Part shown: one piece after another, positions 17,493-25,147 of the stretch
How positions within the stretch are numbered: the first letter of the stretch is position 1
Layout of the letters: each line of letters begins with the position of its first letter
DNA from: Mariniblastus sp.
GTDB lineage: Bacteria; Planctomycetota; Planctomycetia; Pirellulales; Pirellulaceae
DNA length: 42,406 nucleotides
Assembly: GCA_028823415.1 (NCBI GenBank)
Contig: JAPKBL010000035.1
Coordinates: 1 to 42,406, forward strand
Reading direction: 5' to 3'
The notes under the pieces: generated by a model
Database searches by the model: none
Told to the model about the DNA's origin: nothing
Seen by the model: the letters and a program-made list of their open reading frames with translations, nothing else
Made by a program: the position numbers and the translations under genes

Positions 17493-18899
17493 TTATTCTA
17501 GTTTTTCAATCACGACTTCCAAGGCGCCCCGATTGTCATCCAGAAAAGCGGGCGATTCGTTGATCCGAAAACACAGGACTCCGTTGGTCGGTGCGGAGAT
17601 CACTCCGCTTATTCCAATGTCGAGGGGATTAAGCAATCCCTTGATCTGTTGTTTCGCGGTTTTTGCATCTCGATTTAAAATGCCAACTTGTAATCTTCCC
17701 AGGGGGCGGCCAAGGTAGTACTGGATTGTAATACCATTGGATTGGCATTTCCAAGGTGTTAGCGGGTTGGATTGCCCGACCACGAATTCACCGCTGCTTT
17801 CGACCCGAAGACGCTCTCCTTGCTGGACCTTCAGTTCGGTTACTTGCCAACTTCTTTCTGCGGAAATCTGAAACTTGGTCCGACTGGAGCCGAATCGACC
17901 GCTCGACAAAGTCGCCTCTGATAAACACCCGCGACTGATGGAATAACCGTAATCAATCTCGTTGATAAACAGTTGCCAATCCCGCTTTAACACGTCAAGG
18001 TGATTTTTAATCGAGTCGAGGAATTTTTGATTGAAACGATTTTGATCTAGATTTGTGATTTGAGGCAGTTTCGAAAATATCTGTTTTGTTTTTGGGTGAT
18101 TTTGAAAGAACTCGCAACCGGCCCAAGCCCAGGCGTAATATCGAACATCTTTAAATCCTACAGAAGGGATGTTCAATATGTCTTCCAGGCTTAGCTCATT
18201 TTCAGTATTTAATTCACTTCGAATTCGTTTGACTCGCCCCCAGTACTCCGCCTCCTCGCGATTCCTCAGACGGTAATTTAATTGAAGCAGATTGTCTTTC
18301 CATTGGTGTACTCCAAGTAATTCAGCCATCCCTTCGCTGTACCATGCCGGGCCGTGTCCACGAAGAAACCACAGCATAAAACCGTGTGTGCCCTCGTGGA
18401 GGAGAAGGTGACGCGTATAGTAATTTCCGGGTTGTAGATAAAGCCAGAAATTATGCTGTCGTTGGAAGCCAGCTTTGAAATCCGGTAAGTCTTCCGGCAT
18501 TAGCCCAGCGCGTTGAAAGAGAGTTGGGTTGTCTTTGTCAGCAATCAGGAAGGCTCTCATTTTCCAAGATTTTGCAGACTCCGCCGCGAGACCAAAATAG
18601 GCACACCACTGCGAAACTGCCTGATCAAAGGCGGTTACCAATTCGTTAGTTTTCTGTTCGTCTCGAACATCGGTATAAAGGTCGATGTGATTACCCGAAA
18701 TTTTTTGAATCCCTGCCGCTTCTACTAGGGTATCGTCAATATTGAATGTGTCAGAAACTTGCGGGTTGATCTTCCTCATCTCCGACCGCCAGTCGTCCTG
18801 TCCCATGCTGGGGCTGACGAACATTGTGACCATCAGGATTCCGAAAATGGCCTCGCTCAGCTGCGGTCGTGGTAACGCCAGTGAAAAGGTCTTGTTCAT
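17493..18899 (-). CDS. Secreted zinc metalloprotease-like protein with LecA-like C-terminal domain
   Basis: From the ATG at 18899 the protein has about 468 residues with a signal peptide ending near SPSMGQ. ATGs at 18917 and 18944 would lengthen the n-region. The middle holds a gluzincin-type site: LLLHEGTHGF (HExxH) followed 17 residues later by YSEGMAELLG, whose Glu can be the third zinc ligand. The last 120 residues resemble the calcium-dependent galactose-binding lectin fold of LecA (PA-IL), ending in LCFRINESPAFLDDNRGALE, where the family has an Asn-Asp...Asn-Gly pattern. The lectin match is my reading of the pattern, not a search. It is likely exported and may act on surface glycoproteins or polysaccharide-bound substrates. 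Confidence 0.72.
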   Translation of the reverse strand: MNKTFSLALPRPQLSEAIFGILMVTMFVSPSMGQDDWRSEMRKINPQVSDTFNIDDTLVEAAGIQKISGNHIDLYTDVRDEQKTNELVTAFDQAVSQWCAYFGLAAESAKSWKMRAFLIADKDNPTLFQRAGLMPEDLPDFKAGFQRQHNFWLYLQPGNYYTRHLLLHEGTHGFMLWFLRGHGPAWYSEGMAELLGVHQWKDNLLQLNYRLRNREEAEYWGRVKRIRSELNTENELSLEDILNIPSVGFKDVRYYAWAWAGCEFFQNHPKTKQIFSKLPQITNLDQNRFNQKFLDSIKNHLDVLKRDWQLFINEIDYGYSISRGCLSEATLSSGRFGSSRTKFQISAERSWQVTELKVQQGERLRVESSGEFVVGQSNPLTPWKCQSNGITIQYYLGRPLGRLQVGILNRDAKTAKQQIKGLLNPLDIGISGVISAPTNGVLCFRINESPAFLDDNRGALEVVIEKLE

Positions 18900-19020
18900 T
18901 GGGTTAGCAAATGCCATGGGATATAATTTGCAGGTAGAGATCATTTAAGTCCGATTGTTGTCGAGATTACTTCGACGGAATGAAACGCACTGTATCGTAA
19001 CGAAAAGCGGAGAGATTCGA

Positions 19021-20103
19021 ATGAAGAAAATGGAGGGTACTAAAATTAAAGTATTTTTTGCGAACACAAGCCCTTGTTTTTGTTGGTTTGCAGTCGTTTT
19101 CTGCAATGCACTGATTTGTCTCAGCGGTGGCTGTATTCCTAAGACAGAGAATGAGGTCGTCGTCTATTCTGCGTTGGACCGAGAGTTTGCAGAACCTATT
19201 CTCGATCGCTTAGGGCCGGAATTGGATCTGCGCGTGCTGCCTAAGTTCGATCAGGAATCCAATAAAACGGTTGGGCTAGTGACGGAAATCATTCAAAGCA
19301 AGGGGCGTCCGCAAGCTGATATTTTTTGGAATAATGAAATTCTACATACGTTGCGATTGCAAAAAATGGGATTGCTGGAGGTTTACCGCAGCCCCGCCGC
19401 TGAAACATTTCCAGCGCAGTATATTTCCTCGCGAGACCAGTGGCACGGGTTCGCTGCCCGAGCGCGCGTGTTGATCGTTAATACCAACCTGATTACCGAT
19501 CCGGATCAAATGCCGGATTCAATTTTCGATTTGGCGGACCCAAAATGGAAACACAAATGTGCTATTGCGAGACCCTTGTTTGGAACAACAGCGACCCATG
19601 CGGCAGTGCTGTTTGCGACAATGGGCGAAGCGGAGGCTGTCGAATTATTGACAAAAGTTGCCAACAATGCGGTGGTCGAAGGCGGAAACAAGCAGGTCGC
19701 TATCAAAGTTGCCCGCGGCGAATACGCTTTCGGGCTGACCGATACCGATGATGCAATGATCGAACTAAACAACGCCAACCCGGTGGCGATTGTATTTCCC
19801 GACCAAGGTTCAGACCAAATGGGAACGTTGTTAATTCCAAACACGCTCTCGATTATCAAAAATGGGCCCAACCCAACGCGAGCTCGGAAGTTGGTCGATC
19901 GATTATTGGCCGCTGATGTCGAACAGGAGTTGGCACTAAGCCAGAGTGCTCAAATTCCTCTCAACCGTTCGGTTACGACCAAATCACCGGCAGTGCCGGA
20001 TTCATTGTCACTCAAAATTATGCAGGTCGATTTTGAGCGAGCAGCGGATCAATGGGATCAGGCGACTAAAATATTAACCCGCTTATTTCCTGCTGGAAAT
20101 TGA
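19021..20103 (+). CDS. Solute-binding protein of an iron/spermidine-type ABC transporter
   Basis: A protein of about 360 residues from the ATG at 19021, which has GGAGAG 5 bases upstream. It resembles periplasmic Fe(III)- or polyamine-binding proteins: EVVVYSALDREFAEPIL at the start of the mature part, then QADIFWNNEILHTLRLQKMG and FDLADPKWKHK. The N-terminus is a hydrophobic export signal ending at LSGGC, which could be a lipoprotein cleavage site although Ser at -3 is not ideal. No permease or ATPase gene is adjacent, so its transporter must be elsewhere. A strong terminator follows. Confidence 0.8.
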   Translation: MKKMEGTKIKVFFANTSPCFCWFAVVFCNALICLSGGCIPKTENEVVVYSALDREFAEPILDRLGPELDLRVLPKFDQESNKTVGLVTEIIQSKGRPQADIFWNNEILHTLRLQKMGLLEVYRSPAAETFPAQYISSRDQWHGFAARARVLIVNTNLITDPDQMPDSIFDLADPKWKHKCAIARPLFGTTATHAAVLFATMGEAEAVELLTKVANNAVVEGGNKQVAIKVARGEYAFGLTDTDDAMIELNNANPVAIVFPDQGSDQMGTLLIPNTLSIIKNGPNPTRARKLVDRLLAADVEQELALSQSAQIPLNRSVTTKSPAVPDSLSLKIMQVDFERAADQWDQATKILTRLFPAGN

Positions 20104-20154
20104 ATCTGCATCGCTTCTGGTCGTTTAATTAAAAGCGTTGTTGAATACGTAAAA

Positions 20155-20193
20155 AAGGCACCGCCCATGCTTTGGGCGATGCCTTGAGTTTTT
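20155..20193. terminator. Rho-independent terminator between convergent genes
   Basis: A 13-bp stem with one mismatch (20155-20167 against 20173-20185) and a 5-base loop. It is followed rightward by TTTTT at 20189-20193, and leftward by an A-run at 20151-20156 that reads as T residues. It can serve both the solute-binding gene and the small gene on the opposite strand. Confidence 0.85.
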
Positions 20194-20222
20194 CAGATTG
20201 TGACGAGTGCAATTAAATTACA

Positions 20223-20453
20223 CTAGTTGCAACAACTTCGCTTGGCGCGACGGCAGGACATTTTTCCGCGTAGCTTTGTGACTAAGCGGACGCGCTTTGC
20301 ACATGGATCTACAGTAGCACCACAGCAGTCACTTCCGGCAACAACACTCGGAGCAGCCTGAGCAACCGGCTCAACTGGAGCTTCGCTGTCTTGAGCGAAC
20401 ATGGTTCCTGACATCAACAACGTGCATACAGCAGCTGCAATAAACTTCTTCAT
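20223..20453 (-). CDS. Small secreted cysteine-rich protein
   Basis: A protein of 76 residues. The signal peptide (MKKFIAAAVCTLLMSGTMFAQ) is followed by an acidic Pro/Ala stretch, then a basic Cys-rich tail with SDCCGATVDPCAKR and MSCRRAKRSCCN. AGGGG (20460-20464) lies 6 bases from the ATG at 20451-20453, which decides this start over the ATG two codons earlier. Cys pairs suggest disulfides or metal binding outside the cytoplasm. I do not recognise a family. It ends 30 bases before a shared terminator. Confidence 0.72.
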   Translation of the reverse strand: MKKFIAAAVCTLLMSGTMFAQDSEAPVEPVAQAAPSVVAGSDCCGATVDPCAKRVRLVTKLRGKMSCRRAKRSCCN

Positions 20454-20781
20454 TCTCATCCCCTAGAAAGGTAAAACAAACTAATGCGATTGAATCATTC
20501 CCAAGTCGTTGAGAATACATAACGCAGTTCTATGCGGCTCCGACTCCGATGCCGCGTCACCGGAACGTTGCCCGGCGAAACAGCTGACCAAGCTACCAAT
20601 TCGTTAAAGTCTTCTCAACCGGCCAGTCTTGCCGTGGCGAGGCGGCCTGCCGAGTCTGTTGATTTAACCAGCTGAGCCACCTCTAAATGTCAGCATGGGC
20701 TGAATGGGGGCTTGGGGGAATGTTTGATCGGATTTTTCGTTTGATATTCGGCGGTTGTCGAACTTCAGGAAACGACTCTCT
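20454..20781. other. Gap of 328 bases without a gene
   Basis: It holds the ribosome site and promoter region of the small secreted protein. On the minus strand near 20650-20690 a short stretch (GGTGGCTCAGCTGGTTAAAT) resembles the 5' part of a tRNA. The closing D-stem, anticodon arm and T-arm are missing, so it is not a working tRNA. I see no open frame with a ribosome site. Confidence 0.5.
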
Positions 20782-23649
20782 TTATTTGGGCATCAGTTGA
20801 GTTCTTAGGAGAAGGTCGGCGATGCCTCGTTTCGGTTTTACGATTGCGATCACCAGCCCTAGTGCCAAAAAGAACAGCGAGTAATAGACAATCAAATGCC
20901 CGCTAAATTGCGCTACAGGATCAGTATCGGGTGTCATCATCATTCCATTGGGCGAATCAACTCCGCTAACCTGGTCACGATAGAGCTGAGAAAGAATGAC
21001 GATTCCAATAATTGCAAAAACAGGCGTCCATGAAATGATGGAGCGAATCGAACACATTAAGCCGCTGGCCTTTTTACCTTTTGCGTTACAGACTTCGATT
21101 CCCATTACTTGAAATACGGGTCCACCGCACCAACGCCAGCTAAAGAGAACCGGCAATATCAAAGAAAGGGCGAGGCCCATCGAAAAGGAATTGGCAACTG
21201 TAGAAGGAATGAAAAAGAAACATGCTAAGAAAGCAACACTGGAAACCAATGAGTACATTAACATTTCGATACCGAGTGTCGCACTCAACACTCCCAGTCG
21301 ACCGTCCCAGGTCAAACTGCTGATTGAGTTGGACCGAGATTTTAATTGTTCCTCGGCCCATTGCAGTGTCTCCACTGTTTTTGATCGTTGCTGGAGTTGG
21401 ACCAAAAAGTCTTGCACAGAATTTGGAAACACCTGAGTCCTTAGCAACAACTCCCCTAGCTCTTGCACCAGCCCAACCGCATCTTCGACCGCTGCTTGTT
21501 GGCGAGGGTTGCTGTCGGCAAGGTTTTGCTGAGGACTACTGTTAAGTTCTAGCGAATTATTTTCGATAGGATTAACGAGTTGTTTATCGATTAGCCTGCC
21601 CTGCCCTGCTTGGTTGAGCCAGACTAAAGACAAACTAATTATTTTGGGTAAGGTATTATCTTTGATGGCTTCTTGAACTTCGATAACAATATCCAGCATG
21701 ACCTGACCGTACAGAGACCAGTCGGCTTTGTTCTGAAGTCCAACAAAAATATGTATCGGGACGCCCTCGATAGATTCGAACGCATCCCATCTTCGCCCGT
21801 CGCCTAGCAGACCGCCGTCGATCCACCGTTGTCGCGAATCGCGGGCTAGATTCATTCGGTCAATAGAAAAATCAGTCTCATCTGAATGGACAACGATCCA
21901 GACGTTGCGATTAAGGGTGTCGTCTTTACTTAAATACACTTTTCCATATCGCGATTCACCAATTAGCTCCTTCGTTTCATAAGGACCAAACTGCACCGAC
22001 TCTACGGCGGTCAAAGTGGGAACGATAACTGGGATCGGGAATTTCTGTTTTCCCTGATTCAGTCGAATGACTCGCGTGCCGGTCAACATTCCGTGAATCC
22101 CAAGAAACCGATTAGATGCTCTCATGGTTGATACGCAGATCAGACATGGAACATAAGAGGCGGCCAGGTCGCACATGAACATCTGCAACTGAACCTCTAT
22201 CGTTGCGGTGGGCGAGTCGCCACTCACGTTCCAGAGTGTAAAGACGAGGGGAATTCCCAGGCCGCCCGGAAGAATGGCAGCGCGCGCGAAGGCCTTGAGT
22301 GCACCGGGCCTTTGACCTTCGGAATCGATCAAATTCAACATCATCAATCGTTTGCCAATGCCACGCCCGAACCATCCTTCGCAAAAAGTAAAATAGAGCG
22401 TCGTCAGCAGCCAGCTTAAAATAACGCCCCAAAATCCAACAGATTTTATCACCTTTTGAACTTTATCGTCGTCAAATTGAATTTCACCTCCGTTCGAAAT
22501 CATGGCAACGGTGAGTCCCGAGGTCACCAACAAGAGCACAATGTGAATTACCGTTTGATCGATCATATACGCCGCAAGGCGGCGACCAACATCAGAGATC
22601 GACTCGCGTTGAGTCGCGAAAGGAATGAGTGCTAAGCGAAGTGCCTCTAGTGTTTGAAATCGTTTCGACGGTTCTTTTTCCAGACATTTCGCGACAGCCC
22701 GCCCGAGATCTTTGGGGATTGTAGGATTAATTTCTGAACAGATTGGTGCTCGGTCGGCAGTCACTTGCGCGGTGACCGACATGGCATCACCGAGAAATGG
22801 AGTGCGGCCGGTGAGCAGAAAAAACAAGGTGGCTCCAACGGAGTACAGATCGGTCCGCCCGTCAATCTCATCGCCTCGAATTTGCTCGGGCGCTGCATAG
22901 GACGGAGTTCCCATGAAAGTGCCGGTTTTCGTCAATCCAGTTTCTTTGTCGCGCGTGGATTTAGAAAGTCCGAAGTCACCAATTTTGACACTGCCGTTTG
23001 AATCGAGGAAGCAGTTAGCCGGCTTTACATCTCGATGAATCATCCCCTGTCCGTGTACCGCAATTAGGCCATCAATCATGCTGATGACATGGTCGACGGC
23101 AATCGAGCAAGCCAACGCACCCTCAATATTTACTAAGTCGGCCAGCGTATTGCCAGGCATCAACTCCATCGCGATATAAGGCTGACCGTTCTCGTTTCCA
23201 GCTCCATAGATAAAGGTCACATTGGGATGAGAGACTTGTGCCGCCAATTGGGCCTCGCGAATAAAACGTTTGACGTACGTCTCATCGGAAACCATGCTCT
23301 CGGCGTTGCGTTTGATGGCGACGCGCCGACCATTGCTCTCGTCGACGGCTTCCCAGACCGTCCCCATCCCGCCTGACCCAAGCCAGCGGACCATTCGATA
23401 ATGCTCGATTCGGTCGCCCTCTTGAACGGTGAACTCCCCGCTATCGGTGACTTGTTGTGGCGCAACGGTGAGGTCTTCATCCGGTGAATTTGCATCCATT
23501 CGATCGCCTGTCAAAGCGAATGCCTGTCCGCAGTGCTGGCAAAAGCGAGGGGGGCTCTCGCTGTAAGTCAGCGATCGATCGCAGTTATGGCAATGAATTT
23601 GCAAAGATTTATATCTCAGAACCGTTAAGGGGGATCGGACTGTTCGCAT
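20782..23649 (-). CDS. Zinc-ribbon Ser/Thr kinase with RDD membrane domain, then a second decayed kinase and second RDD-like domain
   Basis: A protein of about 955 residues. The order is: zinc ribbon (CHNC...CQHC, about 20-40); canonical Hanks-type kinase (about 85-345) with GSGGMGTV, VAIK, HRDVKPAN, DFG and APE; RDD membrane domain (about 355-535); a second kinase-like N-lobe beginning FGPYETKELIGESRYGKVYLSKDD near 555; then another RDD-like domain to the end (about 785-950). In the second kinase-like unit the VAIK lysine is gone (NVWIVVHSD) and I find no HRD or DFG. The protein thus looks like an internal duplication of kinase plus RDD with the second kinase decayed. The start is the ATG at 23647-23649 with AGGTGG 8 bases upstream; a GTG at 23661 overlaps that ribosome site. 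Confidence 0.88.
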   Translation of the reverse strand: MRTVRSPLTVLRYKSLQIHCHNCDRSLTYSESPPRFCQHCGQAFALTGDRMDANSPDEDLTVAPQQVTDSGEFTVQEGDRIEHYRMVRWLGSGGMGTVWEAVDESNGRRVAIKRNAESMVSDETYVKRFIREAQLAAQVSHPNVTFIYGAGNENGQPYIAMELMPGNTLADLVNIEGALACSIAVDHVISMIDGLIAVHGQGMIHRDVKPANCFLDSNGSVKIGDFGLSKSTRDKETGLTKTGTFMGTPSYAAPEQIRGDEIDGRTDLYSVGATLFFLLTGRTPFLGDAMSVTAQVTADRAPICSEINPTIPKDLGRAVAKCLEKEPSKRFQTLEALRLALIPFATQRESISDVGRRLAAYMIDQTVIHIVLLLVTSGLTVAMISNGGEIQFDDDKVQKVIKSVGFWGVILSWLLTTLYFTFCEGWFGRGIGKRLMMLNLIDSEGQRPGALKAFARAAILPGGLGIPLVFTLWNVSGDSPTATIEVQLQMFMCDLAASYVPCLICVSTMRASNRFLGIHGMLTGTRVIRLNQGKQKFPIPVIVPTLTAVESVQFGPYETKELIGESRYGKVYLSKDDTLNRNVWIVVHSDETDFSIDRMNLARDSRQRWIDGGLLGDGRRWDAFESIEGVPIHIFVGLQNKADWSLYGQVMLDIVIEVQEAIKDNTLPKIISLSLVWLNQAGQGRLIDKQLVNPIENNSLELNSSPQQNLADSNPRQQAAVEDAVGLVQELGELLLRTQVFPNSVQDFLVQLQQRSKTVETLQWAEEQLKSRSNSISSLTWDGRLGVLSATLGIEMLMYSLVSSVAFLACFFFIPSTVANSFSMGLALSLILPVLFSWRWCGGPVFQVMGIEVCNAKGKKASGLMCSIRSIISWTPVFAIIGIVILSQLYRDQVSGVDSPNGMMMTPDTDPVAQFSGHLIVYYSLFFLALGLVIAIVKPKRGIADLLLRTQLMPK

Positions 23650-23779
23650 TGTAGTTGCCACCTAAAACCGCGTCGACTGCAACCATGGGTCTAGCTAAAC
23701 TGGATTTCAACGCATTGAACTGTATCGATCCGTTATCGCTATCTAAAATTCATCGGTCGCGGCCATATTGGCTTGCGGC

Positions 23780-23785
23780 TATAAT
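23780..23785 (+). promoter_or_regulatory. Candidate -10 element for the FHA-kinase gene
   Basis: A perfect TATAAT lies 55 bases before the ATG at 23841, inside the divergent gap between the two kinase-type genes. The -35 region at the expected spacing is poor, so the call rests on the -10 alone. Confidence 0.35.
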
Positions 23786-23840
23786 TAGTCCGAATTGGAC
23801 AAGAACGAAATTTTCTGACTAGTCATCCCACGGAAAGACT

Positions 23841-25061
23841 ATGGACTTACAGCTAACTATTTTTGCGGGACCGGACGCCGGCCGTGTTTGTGATATTGGA
23901 GACGGCCAAACCGTCATTGTTGGCCGTGGCGACAAAAGCGATTTTCGTTTAGCGGACCCATCGGTTTCGCGAATTCATTTTGAATTAGGGAATCGCGATG
24001 AAGAGTATGTCATTTCGGATCGAGGGAGTTCCAGCGGAACCTTTGTCGATGGAAAGCAAATAATGACTGGCACGATCAACTTGGACAGTGTCATTCAGAT
24101 AGGCGACACCCGAATCAGACTGAATAAAAAAAACAAAGGCGATTACACTAACTCGCCGGTCAATCAAGCTGATGTCGAGGGGGTTAAGCCACTCAAAAAG
24201 TTAATTGGCACTCAATTAGGGCCTTATGAGTTGCTCGAAATTATCGGCAAAGGCAACAACGGATTAGTTTTTAAGGCGCGGGATGCTGAAAAGAATAGGA
24301 TCGCGGCAGTCAAAGTCCTGACTCCGCAATTTACGGCCAATGATGAACAGCGGCAGCGTTTTGTCCGCGCGATGAGAACCATGCTGCCGATTAAAGATCC
24401 GCGAATTGTCGATCTTTACAATGCGGGTAAAAATGGACCTTACTGCTGGGCGGCAATGGAGTATATCGATGGAGAAAATCTATCAGAACTAATTGAACGC
24501 ACGGGGATCGAGGGAATGCTGGACTGGAAAAAAGTTTGGCAAATTGCGGTCGATGTAGCCAGAGCATTAAACAAAGGTTACGAAAATAAGATCATTCACA
24601 GAAATGTGACGCCAGCCAATATTCTACGGCGGCACAGTGACAAGGCCTGCCTACTTGGAGATTTTATGCTTGCCAAGGCACTTGAAGGAACCTTAGCGCA
24701 ACAGGTCACACAACCGGGCCAGCTTCTAGGCGATATTCCCTACATGGCTCCAGAGAGAACGCGGGCGAATATGGAAGTTGATACCCGATCGGATTTGTAT
24801 GGACTGGGCGCAACCTGTTATGCATTGCTGACCGGACGCCCCCCCGTCAGCGGCGATTCGCTTGTCGAAACGCTGTCCAACGTCCGGGATGAAACTCCTC
24901 GCGCTCCCAAGTCATACCAATTGGCCATCAATGATCTGTTCGAGGGGATTGTAATGCAACTGCTGGAAAAAAACCCTGACAACCGATTACAGACGCCCTC
25001 CGATTTAATTAAGGAGTTGGTCCGAATCGGCAGATATCAAAGTCTGGATCCGGGGTTTTAG
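23841..25061 (+). CDS. FHA domain fused to a Ser/Thr kinase fold with altered catalytic residues (predicted pseudokinase)
   Basis: The protein has 406 residues. Residues 1-98 form an FHA phosphothreonine-binding domain with VGRGDKSDFRLADPSVSRIH and SSSGTFVDG. Residues 128-395 form a Hanks-type kinase fold with GKGNNGLVFKA, the ATP-anchoring Lys158 in AAVKV, and MAPE. The catalytic loop reads HRNVTPAN, with Asn255 in place of the catalytic Asp and Thr in place of the usual Lys. The magnesium motif reads DFM in place of DFG. Phosphotransfer is unlikely, although ATP binding may persist. The FHA domain could dock it to a phosphorylated partner such as the divergently encoded active kinase. The ATG has GGAAAG upstream. 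Confidence 0.87.
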   Translation: MDLQLTIFAGPDAGRVCDIGDGQTVIVGRGDKSDFRLADPSVSRIHFELGNRDEEYVISDRGSSSGTFVDGKQIMTGTINLDSVIQIGDTRIRLNKKNKGDYTNSPVNQADVEGVKPLKKLIGTQLGPYELLEIIGKGNNGLVFKARDAEKNRIAAVKVLTPQFTANDEQRQRFVRAMRTMLPIKDPRIVDLYNAGKNGPYCWAAMEYIDGENLSELIERTGIEGMLDWKKVWQIAVDVARALNKGYENKIIHRNVTPANILRRHSDKACLLGDFMLAKALEGTLAQQVTQPGQLLGDIPYMAPERTRANMEVDTRSDLYGLGATCYALLTGRPPVSGDSLVETLSNVRDETPRAPKSYQLAINDLFEGIVMQLLEKNPDNRLQTPSDLIKELVRIGRYQSLDPGF

Positions 25062-25076
25062 CGAACGCTCAAATTT

Positions 25077-25114
25077 AAAGAAAAAAGGACGTCTGCCGGT
25101 TTTTTCCGGCGGAC
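25077..25114 (-). terminator. Rho-independent terminator of miaB
   Basis: A 9-bp stem with one G-U pair (25091-25099 against 25106-25114) around a 6-base loop. Read leftward it is followed by a T-run (A-run 25081-25086 and 25077-25079). It sits between the convergent FHA-kinase and miaB genes. Confidence 0.8.
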
Positions 25115-25147
25115 ATCGGACACCGGGGCTGGGAATGCTTCCCGCCA

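Noticed and set aside
20640..20700. tRNA-like 5' segment on the minus strand (GGTGGCTCAGCTGGTTAAAT)
   Set aside because: The D-stem does not close, and no anticodon arm, T-arm or acceptor partner is visible, so it is at most a fragment.
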